The notes beneath the pieces were generated by a model that saw nothing but the letters and a program-made list of their open reading frames with translations, was not told the origin of the DNA and ran no database searches. Positions 24,631-35,985 of a DNA stretch of 64,000 nucleotides are shown in pieces; within the stretch, counting starts at the first letter, position 1; the number at the start of each line of letters is the position of its first letter. The translations under genes were made by a program, and so were the position numbers. The DNA lies in assembly GCA_018292915.2 (NCBI GenBank), contig JACVVK020000005.1, forward strand, positions 5,091,001 to 5,155,000, read 5' to 3'. Source of the DNA: Batillaria attramentaria (Eukaryota > Mollusca > Gastropoda > Batillariidae).

Positions 24631-24843
24631 ATGGTGTTATCGATCCTGATATTGTTTGCCCTGGTACCGTCTGCCAGGGTCCCAAGTCGATATCGTCTGC
24701 CCCGGCGGCGGCCGATGTGCACGTGCACAGTACCTGCGCGCTCTACTATCGGTGACAAGCCAAGCGGGAAGTGTGCCAAGGTGACAGAACTGACGGGGTG
24801 TAGTCGAAGTGGATGCAAGTGTCTCCAGTGCTTCAACGCTTAA
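24631..24843 (+). CDS. Candidate secreted cysteine-rich peptide, 70 aa
   Basis: The ATG-to-TAA frame begins with a signal-peptide-like segment (MVLSILILFALVPSA), then RVPSRYRLPRRR with a dibasic/tribasic site. The C-terminal half carries seven Cys (positions 30, 32, 48, 57, 62, 64, 67) ending GCSRSGCKCLQCFNA. An ATTAAA hexamer overlaps the end. It lies in the sense orientation within intron 1 of the scaffold gene. No family is recognised and no function is assigned. Seven rather than an even number of cysteines, and the lack of other gene signals, keep this tentative. Confidence 0.35.
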   Translation: MVLSILILFALVPSARVPSRYRLPRRRPMCTCTVPARSTIGDKPSGKCAKVTELTGCSRSGCKCLQCFNA

Positions 24844-24853
24844 TTAAACAGGG

Positions 24854-25249
24854 TTGGGGGGTGGTTAGGTGTTGGAGGGTTTGACGTCCTTTTCCACCAC
24901 ATGAGGGTGATATCAAAGACGGGTCTATGGCGTTATGTGTGGTAGACTGCATGTTTAGATGTATCCTGTGAGTACTACTGATTCATATGTGTTTCGCCAT
25001 CATCATGATCATGATGTTTGTAACAAGGCATTGAGACAGTATGTATGATTGTGTATATATGTATCTGTTTTACTATCGTAAGACACCTAGAGCTCCAGCA
25101 GGAGGTTGGGCGCCATAAAATTCCTCATTATTATTATCATTATTTTTAAAAAAAAGGTCAGAACAAATATTTGTCACCCGCCCGGAAATCGAACTCGCAA
25201 CCCGAACATTGAAAGTCGAATGTTTTGCCGCTTGGCTGTCCCAGCTCCC
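24854..25249 (-). mobile_element. SINE-A split by an (ATT)n-tailed insertion
   Basis: 24854..24925 is the 3' half of a minus-strand SINE-A and about 25155..25249 the 5' half. The pieces are complementary and in order. Between them lies 230 bp ending in GGGCGCCATAAAATTCC and (ATT)n, like a LINE or SINE 3' end. Confidence 0.7.
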
Positions 25250-25520
25250 CTGCTTGAAAAGGAGCACCGCCAGGACACAGTGTTTCCAAACAGTAGCACC
25301 GAGTGTTTCTGTTTTCAAATTCAATCAGTCAATCAATCAATACATCTTTATTATCCCAGAGGGAAATTTGGGTGTGGTGGACAAACAAAGACAATGATAC
25401 ACACAAATTTGAGTAGCACCGAGTGTTTTCAACGGACTTCGGTTTGTCTCAGTACTTGAAACTGAAGACAGGGACCGTTTATCACCCAGACGACGACTTT
25501 GACTAACGCGTTACTACAAT

Positions 25521-25554
25521 CAGAGAGACTAAATATAAATTTATACAGTCTCTG
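25521..25554. mobile_element. 34-bp palindromic micro-element with 7-bp TSD, copy 1
   Basis: It starts CAGAGAGACTAAATA and ends TACAGTCTCTG, so its ends are inverted repeats. CTACAAT flanks it directly at 25514..25520 and 25555..25561. A related dispersed repeat at 21160-21290 lacks it at the equivalent spot, supporting insertion. Confidence 0.75.
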
Positions 25555-26307
25555 CTACAATTCAAAGACGTATCATACTCATGTTTCAAGCATACGGCTT
25601 GGCGTGAGAGCAAGCATTGTCGAAACGTTTGAAGCGAAGCAGCACCAGAAAAAACTTCCGTTCATTTTGATTACTAGTACACACGGCCGTGGAAAACGGC
25701 ATACATTAGTCCGTTTCCGTCGGCACTGAGCACGTGAGATTGTGATCACATGGTATTCAGTGCGGAAATGATTTACCCACTAGGTCGTTTTATTCCTGTC
25801 ATACAACCGTAGTTGAAAGTAAGCATGTGTTTTTCTTGAACCAAACAAATCACTGCGGACTGTAAGCTGTCCGGTTTTCAAGGCCGCGTCAGAATAAGTT
25901 TTCCCGCCCAAGTTATTTCTGGCAACATAGAGGCACTGCTGTTTGGTCCTGAAAGGCATCAGACAGTAATATAAACTGATAACTTCAGAACAGACATGTG
26001 TTCCGACAGGATTACCAGCGGTCGGAAAACAAACCTATTGTGTAAATAATCTGTGTGTTCCATTAACAAACTCCAACTCATAGTGCCCTGTCATGAATGT
26101 GATAAACCTTACGATGGTCTTCTTGTTGGCCTAAGGTACCATCCAGAAAAGGAGGTCATTTTCTCTAGTTTTGTCAAAACGCGACTGTTTAGCGCAGATC
26201 TAGAAGTTTCAGCGACTGTTCCAGTAACAGTGAATTCTATTCACTGTCTCTGCATAACCGCTGTACTTACGAAGTGAACATACATAAATCGTCCCAAGAC
26301 ACGTAAC

Positions 26308-26489
26308 TTTCGAGAGGGTGGGTGGTGGGTGTTTAGGGCTTATCGTCCGTTTCCACAAGACAAGGATGACATCGAAGACGGGGCAACGAGGAAAAAGCCA
26401 GCACGAAGTTTTGGCTCCCAGCCAGGATTCGAACTCACGGCCTTAGCATTAAAAGTCGAAAGCTTAACCGCTTGACTATCCCGGCTCCC
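26308..26489 (-). mobile_element. SINE-A copy
   Basis: Full-length minus-strand copy from GGGGAGCCGGGATAGTCAAG to the CACCCACC tail. The TSD is not clear. Confidence 0.8.
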
Positions 26490-27515
26490 CATAACATCAG
26501 AGAGAGAGGGAGAGAGAGAGCGAGCATTTTCAATACTGAGATCGTCTATTATACAGCCCGCTCAACAGAACACAGTAGTGCTGAAAAATGAACGTACATA
26601 AATCTAGAACATTCTAGGAGTAAAAAACAACAACAACAACAATAACAAACCCAAAACAAATGATGTTGAAAGCAGATTCGATACGTCGTGTATTTTATAT
26701 ACAACCCGCAAAAGTTGTGAGAGATCGACCGTGACTGTCTATGTTTAGCACATGTTAGTAAATGTACTTCGTTGATGAGTGGCAAATAACAGGAATGCTG
26801 ATTCATGTACAAGAAGCTGCCGTATTATCGAACGGCTGTGAGGTCGTAGCCTTCTGCCGCGGCAATGTTGTTTCACGGGGTTTTCATACAAAACATGCAG
26901 CGCGCTTGGTCTAATTAGGTTAAATCCACAAAACAAACATTTGCGGATTCTACTTCCTGGTGATGTGGCCCAGGTATAAATAGAGGGTTGGGAACACAAG
27001 TTAGTTATATATAATTATGCAGTGTATTCCGCTTATTGTTGTCACGCGATTAGTGTTGTAAGAGCACTAGCCTTGTTGTGAGTGTCATAGTTCAGCCAGA
27101 AAAGTTTTCCAGGCAGCCAGTCCTTGAATTGGTTACACGAACCGTGAACGAATCAGTCTGATCAGACCAGAGGCCGGGACAAGTGTAATGAAGAATAGGT
27201 CAGTTGGTTTTCTGTGATTGAATACAACAACAAAGGATATCAACACATGTATTATCTTCTTTATATTTGAACACGTGTTCACTGGAATTTCCGCACGTGT
27301 TCAAGTCGTGCCAGTGACGTAGGTTTGTTTGTTTTGTGTTTAGGGGTGTCGATTTCTTTTCCAGAAACTCTATTGAGGTGTTGTCCATATGACTACAGTG
27401 TACTTCCTGCTCTCATAAGACTGAAAGAAAAAAATAAATGGCGACTGCACCTTTTTCGCCCTACTGCATTCACCCCGCTCACTGACTAATCACTCGTGTC
27501 GTACGTGTCCCGCAG

Positions 27516-27790
27516 ACCTGGCGACGAGCCCTGAGCGAGAGCTGAACACGCTGAACGCTGCGCTCGTCAACGTCAGGAAGTGGCTCAAGAAGAAACACGA
27601 GTGTCTGAAGCTGATCCAGGGCAGCAGCACTACTCGTCCCGGCCCGGGAACTGGTGCCTCAGGTGCTCCTCCAGCCCTCGACAATAAGCTCGACACCTCC
27701 TCAGGCGCCGACAAGCTCGGTATCGCCTCCTCACCGACAGCCTACAACAAGCTCGGCTGCTCTCCCGAGGACCGGGAGGCACTACTCAAG
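27516..27790 (+). CDS. Spectrin-repeat scaffold gene, exon 2
   Basis: The acceptor is tcccgcag (27508-27515) and the donor AAG|gtaaca. Two nt complete Tyr86 and then 91 codons follow. It opens with an amphipathic helix (SPERELNTLNAALVNVRKWL, KKKHECLKLIQG) that looks like a spectrin-repeat helix. A Gly/Pro/Ser-rich linker follows, then SPEDREALLK, which continues as helix into the next exon. Third positions are strongly G/C, unlike the surrounding intron. Confidence 0.85.
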
Positions 27791-28079
27791 GTAACAACTT
27801 TCACCTGTGAAAATGTTTTTGGGCAGAGAGAGAGAGAGAGGGGGGGGGGGGGTAGTGGGGGTGGGGGGGGGGGGGGGGGGGGGGGCTGGGTGAGGGACCT
27901 GCCAGTGTCGGCTCAGTTGACGACGTGCTCATGTGAACTTTACAAGTCAAACGGGGGTTGAATGCAGGCCACTGATCTTTCTGTTTAGTACTTAGCAGTT
28001 TCTCAGTGCCCCAGTGTCTACTTGTCTGTCATCGTGGTCTGTCTGTATGTCTGTCTGTCTCTCTCTCTCTATCACACCT

Positions 28080-28136
<57 letters not shown>

Positions 28137-28197
28137 GATCAGTTCTGCTCAGTATTTTCTCCGTCTGTCCGGCTCGCAGTGTCTGTGTCGGAGTCTA
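27791..28197. other. Start of 25-kb intron 2: G-rich tract and (CA)n
   Basis: A G-run tract lies at 27840-27887 and (CA)n at 28080..28135. Confidence 0.8.
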
Positions 28198-29229
28198 AAG
28201 CTACGGTCACAACCGGCCGTACGGGCTCCTACGGCGGGTCTACGGCCAAAAATCGTGGCAAATCTTCAGTGCGAACGGCGCACGGGCGTCCTGCGAAATT
28301 TCCAGGTCGCAAGGAGGCCGCAGAGCGCTGCGGCCGGTTTTCGACATAATCAACAAACTCTACGATCACCTGCGATTTTTTACACACTTGCGTTGGCCGC
28401 ACGGCCACTGTACGGCCAACACACGATTGCCGCAAGTGCATCGTACGACTTTGACCTCTCGGGGCGAGAAAAATAGGTCACGATGGCCGCACGGCGGCCG
28501 CACGATGAACGCACAAGTGACGCACGGTTGTCTTGCGTGCTTCCCACGAGGACCGCACGATGGCCGCACGTGATCACAGACCGCAAGTCGGTGGTACGAT
28601 GTTCCCACGATGCACGCACGTGCTCCGTGAGTGCTCCGCAAGGCTGACGCAAGACCAGGTGCGGGCCCGGGGGATGTTGGTGTACAATGTAGAAGTGTTG
28701 CAGTGCTGTGTCAGTGTCTGTCAAGTTGTGTACGTGTCCATAGATTTGTCAAACTCAGTCTCTGTTAATAATATCCAAATCCTCTGATGTCTTCTTTCCA
28801 TAAACAAACTACATGTATATATGTAGGCTTGTCCCTATATGCATGAAAAACGCGCGTCGGCCATGGCCGTCGAACGACCGACGCACACCACGCGTACAGA
28901 GCACTTACGATAGCCGTACGGCGCCCGCACGACACCCGTATAGCCCGTGCAAACATCGTCAACATCGCACGAACGTCGTACGAAGGCGTACGACCTCCGT
29001 ACGATAACTGCGAGGATAACGTACGGCCGTCGTACGATTTTTGACCAACTGAAATCGCAAGACGTTACCCGTGCGAGACTTGCGGGAACGTACGCCATCG
29101 CACGTATATCGTACGCACCATTTGCAACCTTAATTTTTTTTTTTTCAGATCGTAGAAGCCGCAGGCCGCAGACATTTCGTGGAGATCGCAAGCATAAAAA
29201 AATCGTGCGGCCGGTTGTGACCGAGGCCT
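28198..29229. mobile_element. Unclassified 1,032-bp TIR element packed with CGNACG motifs
   Basis: The terminal inverted repeats of 26 bp (4 mismatches) share the core CGGTCACAACCGGCCG. TA lies immediately outside each end (28196-28197, 29230-29231). Both arms are full of short CG-centred words (GCACGATGGCC, CGTACGA, ACGGCC) in a very CpG-dense background. No transposase frame is visible. It is most likely a non-autonomous DNA transposon. Confidence 0.7.
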
Positions 29230-29264
29230 TAGTGTCCCTCTCTGTCTGTCTGTACTCCCCACCC

Positions 29265-29296
<32 letters not shown>

Positions 29297-29316
29297 CTCT
29301 CTCTCTCTCTCTTTCT

Positions 29317-29364
<48 letters not shown>

Positions 29365-31015
29365 GCCCGCACCTCACACCGGCCGTTTAAACCGAATCCT
29401 TTAAACTTACATGCACGCCTTTAAACTGTGTTCTTGGCCCTGGTTGTGTGAAGAAATAGAATGTACCCAGATAAGCCTATTACTATGTAAGGGGAGTTAA
29501 AGATAGACGTATTCATTTGATCTGACGGAGCCGGCATTGAATGCAGCTGTTTATCTGGGGCAGTAAAGCGAACCTTCACAATTCAATGCCGGTTAGGCGC
29601 ACACTGCATTTGACGTGTGGTGGCTGCGGAACTGTTTGATCGTGGTGTCTGTTGAGTGTTACGTTGACACTGAGGTATGTAATGATCGAAGACGTTTGAG
29701 TGGCAAACACTGAGACACGTGTGCTTTCCAACCACTGACACGCAGTAGCAAGGAAAGATCGAGGTTAAACTAGTGTAGCCATTACCGTCTGTTCCGGCCC
29801 TCATACAAAACTATCCGTGACTGATAACTAAGCATTTCAGCCAAACCTTACTTTGCTGCGTCGGCTGTTTGGGTCTAACGGGCAGGTCCACTAGTGAAAT
29901 GTGATCAAAGAAAGAGAAGCATCGTTTTAAACTGTATCAAGGAAACTGAGTTAAATTTCAGTTACAGCCCCCGTACGCCGCCGGGGTGATAACGGTTTAA
30001 CTTTCAACCGACAAAAACAGAACAAGGTTTGTCTGGGGCAAAAGCCTCAGACTGATTGATCAGATGCAGCACATATTCTATGACTGACCGTTTGCCGCGT
30101 TCACCCGTTATTTGTCGAAGCACTTATGGCCGGGCGCACACACACCCTTTTTTTTTCTTTTTTTTTTTATTTGCAGAGTCAGCTTTCGGCACCTAAAGTG
30201 TTACTAAAGCAGCCGCTCTAGCGCAGATGTTTTTAATGTCCCGGTCTTTTAATGACCCGGTCTACAAAGACCATATACGCTTACGAAGTATCTGACCAGA
30301 CACCCGACAGAATAGTTATATGCGGACGACTTGTGTAGAATGGGTCGGAGCCGTTCAGGATCATTTAGAACGGCCATTGGAAGCGTTCATGGCCACACGG
30401 TTTAGTCCCGACGGACGGTGTAGTCCTAAACACCGGCCTGTGATATAAATCCTCTTCTGACTGACCGAGTTAGGCGACGATCAGTCGTGCTGAACGGGAC
30501 ACAGAATTGCTTACTACGTCAGTTCAGAATCATGGAATTGCAGGGTTTGAGCATGATCATCGGTCTAATATATCATTAGTCAAGCATCATATGACAACCA
30601 CACGTGACGTTCGTCGTTCTGTCCATTAGACCCTGGTTTCACTGGGGCGGGAGAGAGGGGGTGGGAGCAAACAAAACAACAGCAACAACTACAAAGAAAA
30701 CGTCTTAAACTGAAAGTCATACTGAGTGGACGCGGGCTGCCATTGATAAACCTTAATAAAAACAGAAATAGTCATGCAAGCAGCGTAGAAATTATACATT
30801 ACTGCCGATTACTAACAGACTTACAGTAATTATTGATGTAGTTGTTTATTTACATGGTAGTTACATAGTAGGGTGGATGTTAAATGATCGACATGTTTTA
30901 CATACAAGCAAATCTGTTAGATGTAAGGTGCCAATCAAAGGATCACTGATCAAAGTCAGTTTGGCCTGTATGTACAGGACATTGAGTTGACGGCTTTTGC
31001 ATAAAGGATGCACCC

Positions 31016-31017
<2 letters not shown>
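29230..31017. other. Intron 2, simple repeats only
   Basis: (GT)n lies at 29269-29296, (CT)n at 29297-29310 and (CA)n at 29327-29362. No gene or named repeat was recognised from 29363 to 31017. Confidence 0.6.

Positions 31018-31063
<46 letters not shown>
31018..31063 (+). repeat. (GA)n microsatellite
   Basis: A GA tract of about 46 bp. Confidence 0.95.
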
Positions 31064-31069
<6 letters not shown>

Positions 31070-32000
31070 CTGCACAAATACACAGTGTTGACCGCTCTGA
31101 ACAAGTGGCTGCTTTATAGAGGTACGTAGCTCAGTGCAGCAAGAAATGTGAGCATACTTCATGTTTTGTATTTTAGGTCTACTCAGTTCAGTCCTCACCA
31201 GTAGGCTGCGTTTGTACCAGAGAGAACCAGCTGGTGAAGGTAACCAATTATTGTGCGAGACTAGAGCGCGAAGCACTAATTATTAGCACAGTCAGTCGAT
31301 CACACTGTATACCAGTGTGGCTCGTGCAGTGAAATATGAACTTGCCTGTACTCTCAGCACTCTCGGCCACAGCTGTTGTTCACGTGCTGATTATTATATC
31401 GTTCATTTTGCCGAGGCGGATGCGCCAAGCGCGAAGTTTTGTGTTTCACGCTAGCCGACAACTCATAGCAGTCCAGGAAGGTTTGTATCACGCCATTGTA
31501 TGAATTCATAGGTAGTTCTATGGTATTTACGTCAACTTGCTGAGTTCCTTTCATTTTTGTAAGTGTTGTTTGCACTGGCCCTGTTCTTGCTACCAAGTTT
31601 ACCTTCTTTGTCAAGCCCCCCCCCCCCCCACCTCCGAGTCCATGAACTTATAAAGGGATATGACAATGGAAATCCGGCGGAAGTTAACTTCCTCTATGCT
31701 GAGAGTTTTTCACAGTAGCATACTGACAGGTAGTTCAAGTGCTTTCCTTTGACTGGTAGAACCCGTTTTGCTAGCCCTGTATTTAGTTTCCCAATTTGAC
31801 TGAGAATAAAGTGGACCTCTCGCGCAGCCAAACGCTGTGAACGCGAGGGCCCCAGGTGGGGACCTTAGTAAAGAGAGAGTTAAAACGGATAATTATATTG
31901 ACTGAAATAGGTTGTCCTTTTTCTGTATTCTTCAGTACTGGGGTGGTTTGTCAGTTGTTGTTTTTTTTCTGTCAGGGATGATTTGGTAATTTAGTCAGTT

Positions 32001-32001
32001 C

Positions 32002-32071
<70 letters not shown>
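32001..32071 (+). repeat. Compound (GTT)n-(GT)n microsatellite
   Basis: About 33 bp of GTT repeat passes directly into GT repeat. A LINE tail begins 12 bp further on. Confidence 0.95.
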
Positions 32072-32074
<3 letters not shown>

Positions 32075-32082
32075 CAAAAGAT

Positions 32083-32178
32083 GTTAGTTATTTAGGGCTT
32101 AATGCCGCGCAAGCAACAAAGACTATTTCGCGGCTAGCACAGTCCCATCTTGCCAGGTCCTTTAAAACATAAAAGGGC
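32083..32178 (-). mobile_element. LINE 3' tail or short derivative, twin of 5505..5600
   Basis: Near-identical to 5505..5600 over about 95 bp. The sequence to its right (AAAACATGATGTAAATAT) may be further LINE 3'UTR. Confidence 0.6.
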
Positions 32179-33364
32179 TAGTTTAAAACATGATGTAAAT
32201 ATATATTAAGAATTTGTGAAGCTTAAATGAGATCCTGCACAAGATCAATTTCTTCGGGGCTAAAATTAATATCACAGATTGCATTATATTAAATTATATT
32301 TTATGGGCGGGGAGTAGCCACCAGTGAAAACCAGAATCGTTTTTTATTTTATTTTTTAAATCAGTGTAGCTGCTGTAGCCGTGCAAAGTAATGACTTCCA
32401 GAAGTAATTTGAGTAACAGCCAGTCCATCACCTGAGAGAGATTGTCACAGTATCCGGTCGTCTCGACCAGTCGAGAAAGTAGAACTAAAGTAGGCCGCTT
32501 TAAAAGCAGTCACGGCACGGTGTCGTTCTATTTCAAGCAGCGTGATTCTGCTTCCAGTTGAAGGCTTGTGGAAGTCTGCACTTGAAACTCAACCGTGACC
32601 CCGACTAGTAATAGCTTTCCATCGCCGTTCAAGCTTCGATAACCAGCCCGCGACAATTATAGGTGGAAGTGACGCGTAACGCTAAATGACGGGCAGGGTA
32701 ATTATGGGACAGCAAAGCCAAAGGTGACGGTCACCTACAAAAAGGGCCTAAGCCCCGTTTACTTGAAAGGCGATTCTGTGCCCTTTTTCCGGATGTCGCG
32801 GGTAGACGGATGCTGTCCGGTACTGGCTGACGCCGCTAAGAGTCACGCTATCGTTTGGAAATAGGACTAAGACTTGTAAGAGGAAGACAAGTCATGCAAC
32901 CACACTGTACTTTGCTGCTGTGGATGCTGCCAATGTTGACAGCTGATTGTTGGCTCAGCGTCCATTGCATGTCTGCGAACCAGCGACCGGCGACACGAGT
33001 GACTTGTGTCAGTCGTGATGAAGTAAGAACTGAGTCTGCCAGACTGGACCACAAGTCGTTGTATGCAGTTACGTTGATAAACGGCCTATTTCTCGGTTCA
33101 GTCACGCGGACAAAAAGACTGAAGTCCGTTGGGAACACTCGGCGCTACTCAAATTTGTAAACAGAAACACTCGGTGCTGTTGTTTGGAAACACTCTGTTT
33201 TGGCGGCGCTACTCAGTGTTCAGTTGAAGCGGAGTAACACCGGAAGCACCCCGTGTCACTGATACCACGTTATAACGTGCACAGCTGCAGTACCACACAA
33301 GCTGGCATTGAGCCGCCGACGCCGAGAGACAGCGCCTGCCATAGTCCTGTCACACGACTGGACG

Positions 33365-33785
33365 GAAGAGCTTCGGGGGTCATGAAGGCGCGATTGCTAT
33401 CATTACTAGGTTTTTATATTGAGGAAGACTTCTGTTTCGGAACAGTTGCGCTTGCCGTGACAAGACAGTGCGCTGGAAATGGTCTTAGCCGGTAAAGCTA
33501 TGCAACACACTGATGTTTGATGGCCGTGCAAACGAGGAAACTGAACCCAGCCATCCGTACGGCAATGTCTGGCCATGTTTCCCTGCAAGGCCATGTCGCA
33601 TACGACACCGGCTCAGTGTCGCTGCTACTTTTTTTTGTTTTGTTTTTGCATCAATCAGCTGAACGCAAGCCTGTCTATGCATGTGTTTGTCAGTGTACGT
33701 GTCTTTGTGGTGTGATACTAAACACCACCCAAAAACCTCACGACCCGTGAGCCTGAAAATCTTAAAATTAGGGCCCGCTTTAAGT
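33365..33785 (+). repeat. Dispersed repeat family R, copy 1
   Basis: It shares ordered blocks with 58725..59318 and 63330..63660: GCTAT/ACCATT-CTAGGTTTT, GACTTCTGTTT-GGAACA, GTTTCCCT, GAACGCAAGCCTGTCTAT, ACTAAACACCACCC and a GTGAGCCTGAAAATCTT-type end. Type unknown. Confidence 0.6.
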
Positions 33786-34031
33786 CAGTTTGTATTCCGG
33801 TAAGCCTAGAATGTCGGACAGTGGGTCACGTAATCCAGACACGATTCGAATGAATGCACGCTTGTCTTTGGTGACGGGACAAAGACAGGAGGTGCCAAAG
33901 CGAAATGTGGTAGTATAGCGCTAGAGTTACACCATGCATAATGATGTCGCTGAACGAAAGAGGATGCTGTTCAGCCCTCGGTCGCTGTTAGTCGTGTCGG
34001 CTTATTTATAGAAGGTCGTGTTCCCCGCGGC

Positions 34032-34071
34032 CAGAGAGACTACATTACCGAGAGGTAATGTTGTCTCTCTG
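34032..34071. mobile_element. 40-bp palindrome with CAGAGAGAC ends, near 7-bp TSD
   Basis: The 18-bp arms have one mismatch around a GAGA loop. The outer ends are CAGAGAGACT and the complement of CAGAGAGACA. The flanks are CCGCGGC (34025..34031) and ACGCGGC (34072..34078). It shares terminal bases with the elements at 25521 and 42024 but not their centre. Confidence 0.5.
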
Positions 34072-34362
34072 ACGCGGCCAATCTCTCAGTCGATGATTGT
34101 TGAGTTAATTGGTTTTGTTGTGGTTCGGGATGTACATTGGTCCTGTCCCAAAAGTACATTGAAGACAATGTTCATATGACCACAATGCATGGCCGAGAAG
34201 CTTGCGCAGACACTGTCTTCAGTGTCTTGTTGTAAGAGACATCGTGCTTACTCATGACGTCGTCCGTTTTCCGAACTTGCCGCCTTTTAAGGCACCCGTT
34301 TATGTATCTTGTCCATCACATTCAGTTTAGTGCTTTTGGCTCCTAGAGACGCTGTGTAGCGG

Positions 34363-34689
34363 TCATCATTAGCTTGCATTACGTCCTATGGATTTTGGCC
34401 CTTAAGGACAAGTTGTTCCTGGCATGTGTCTTTGGCTGCTTGGCTGGGCGAGTGTCTTTGGGGTGTGTGAGGGCTGTTTTGCTTAGCTTTGGGCAACGTC
34501 AGAGGATCTCTGCTTGGCTTTCAGATGCCTGGTCTGGGTTTGTTTTTCAGTGCCTCAGTCTGTTCTGTCATCCGTACTTTTGCCTTTTAGATCATCACTG
34601 GGGTGTCCCCTCGCTCTTTGGTATCAGAACATTTTGTCAGATCTGATCTGACGATCGCGCCGGCCAGGGTTCTCATTGGCCTATCACCT
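34363..34689 (+). mobile_element. Copy 2 of the unclassified 326/327-bp element, 11-bp TSD
   Basis: CTGTGTAGCGG flanks it at 34352..34362 and 34690..34700. The copy begins TCATCATTAGCTTGC and ends GGCCTATCACCT. It is the reverse complement of 1814..2139 and the boundaries agree to within a base or two. Confidence 0.78.
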
Positions 34690-35282
34690 CTGTGTAGCGG
34701 GGAGGGACAGCTACCCTAAGTGAACAATCCGGCGAAACACTATTCAGTCCAGTCAGGTTATGCTAGGTCGGCCACATGTGATGTATTCTTAGTCCAATTC
34801 ACACTGCCAGAGGAAACGGGCACTTGGTGTTAGGGTCGCCGGTTACAATCGGGTATTGACGGTGACTGACGTAAACTCCAACTAACCATCCAACCAACGC
34901 TCTGATTTGTTTGCCTCAGCCAGTTGCAACAGAATCGCACTGACTGGCCGAGGTCAGAGGTCAACTGAAGGTGAACGAAGTCACATTCGACGAAAACAGT
35001 CGTTTGTCGCGCACCCTGTGACCGAAGTACTGTGCAGTGGGGCCAGAGGGTCTGGGCCACATCTCACCTGGTCTTTTACCTGGTCTTGTTTTGTCGTGTA
35101 CACCACTGACTGAGAAGACGGATGGCCTTGTTGCCTGTTTCCCAAGCCACGTCCGGGAACCGGCGGAGGCAGAGCAGTTTGTTGTGGCGTTCTAGTTCTC
35201 TGGCGACAGTAAAAAAATATATCTAATCCCACAGTTGGTCGCACGTACAGACTGTGGACTGAATCACACATACACGTCGAGT

Positions 35283-35985
35283 ACGGGGTGAGCGGTTGTC
35301 TTACTAGGAAGCGCGTCGGATTTAGCCGCTGCGCTACTGAACGGCCGTCACCAATGTCATGGCGATGAAGCGTGGGTTCGAGCCCAGGGCCCGTATGTAG
35401 AATTCGAGGTTAATTTAACCCACGGCTACGGGCCTAACCCAGATTAGGACAAAAGAAACCCCAAAACAAAATTAAATAAAAAAGGAAGCCAAGAAAGAAA
35501 GACAAAAATCCTTCTATATCTGGCCTGTGTCGTCCTTTGTCAAAGTTAAGTGGTTTCTGTCCCTTTTATGTCGCTTTTATTTGCTTAACTTGTAACCACT
35601 TCGCAGTCATTACCGTTTCCTTCTATACCGGCTTAGGCACCATGGTGGAATGGACCCGCTTCATGATTTAAAACAAAAAGCAACAGTAAATTTAACCCTA
35701 GAGCTAGTTTAGTTCGAGGTTAGACTTAACTATCCCGGGGCTGAACCCCCTAACCCTGACTTTTACATGCGGGCCCAGGTCGAACTTGTGACATATGTGA
35801 TACCGGTTTTTCCTGGCTGCCGGGCTGCTCATCGGGGGTTTCTCTCCGGGTTATCCGGCTTTCTCCCCCGGCAAAATTGTAAAGAATATAGGATAGGTAA
35901 TGGGTCGCCCTGCACCGCGGCGACGCGCTTCCCCCGGGGGAAGCAGCCCGAACTTCCCGAAACGGATAATAAAGTTAAAAAAAAG
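35283..35985 (+). mobile_element. SINE-C (tRNA-like head, shared core), interrupted by a MITE
   Basis: The head has a B-box-like GTGGGTTCGAGCCC. The core GGGTTTCTCTCCGGGTTATC is shared with SINE-B. The tail has AATAAAGTTAAAAAAAA. Removing 35389..35774 and one CCAGG restores a continuous SINE. Confidence 0.65.
35389..35774. mobile_element. 386-bp MITE-like insertion within SINE-C, 5-bp TSD
   Basis: The inverted ends are GCCCGTATGTAGAA and GCCCGCATGTAAAA, flanked by CCAGG at 35384..35388 and 35775..35779. Internal GGTTAGACTTAAC/GGTTAATTTAACC words are also inverted. Confidence 0.65.

Larger units (their letters stand above)
22572..27515. other. Intron 1 of the spectrin-repeat gene
   Basis: Contains a 20-bp-arm hairpin at 22792..22853, SINE-B at 23876..24270, a cysteine-rich small ORF at 24631, a split SINE-A at 24854..25249, a dispersed-repeat segment with a micro-palindrome at 25521, and another SINE-A at 26308. 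Confidence 0.7.
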
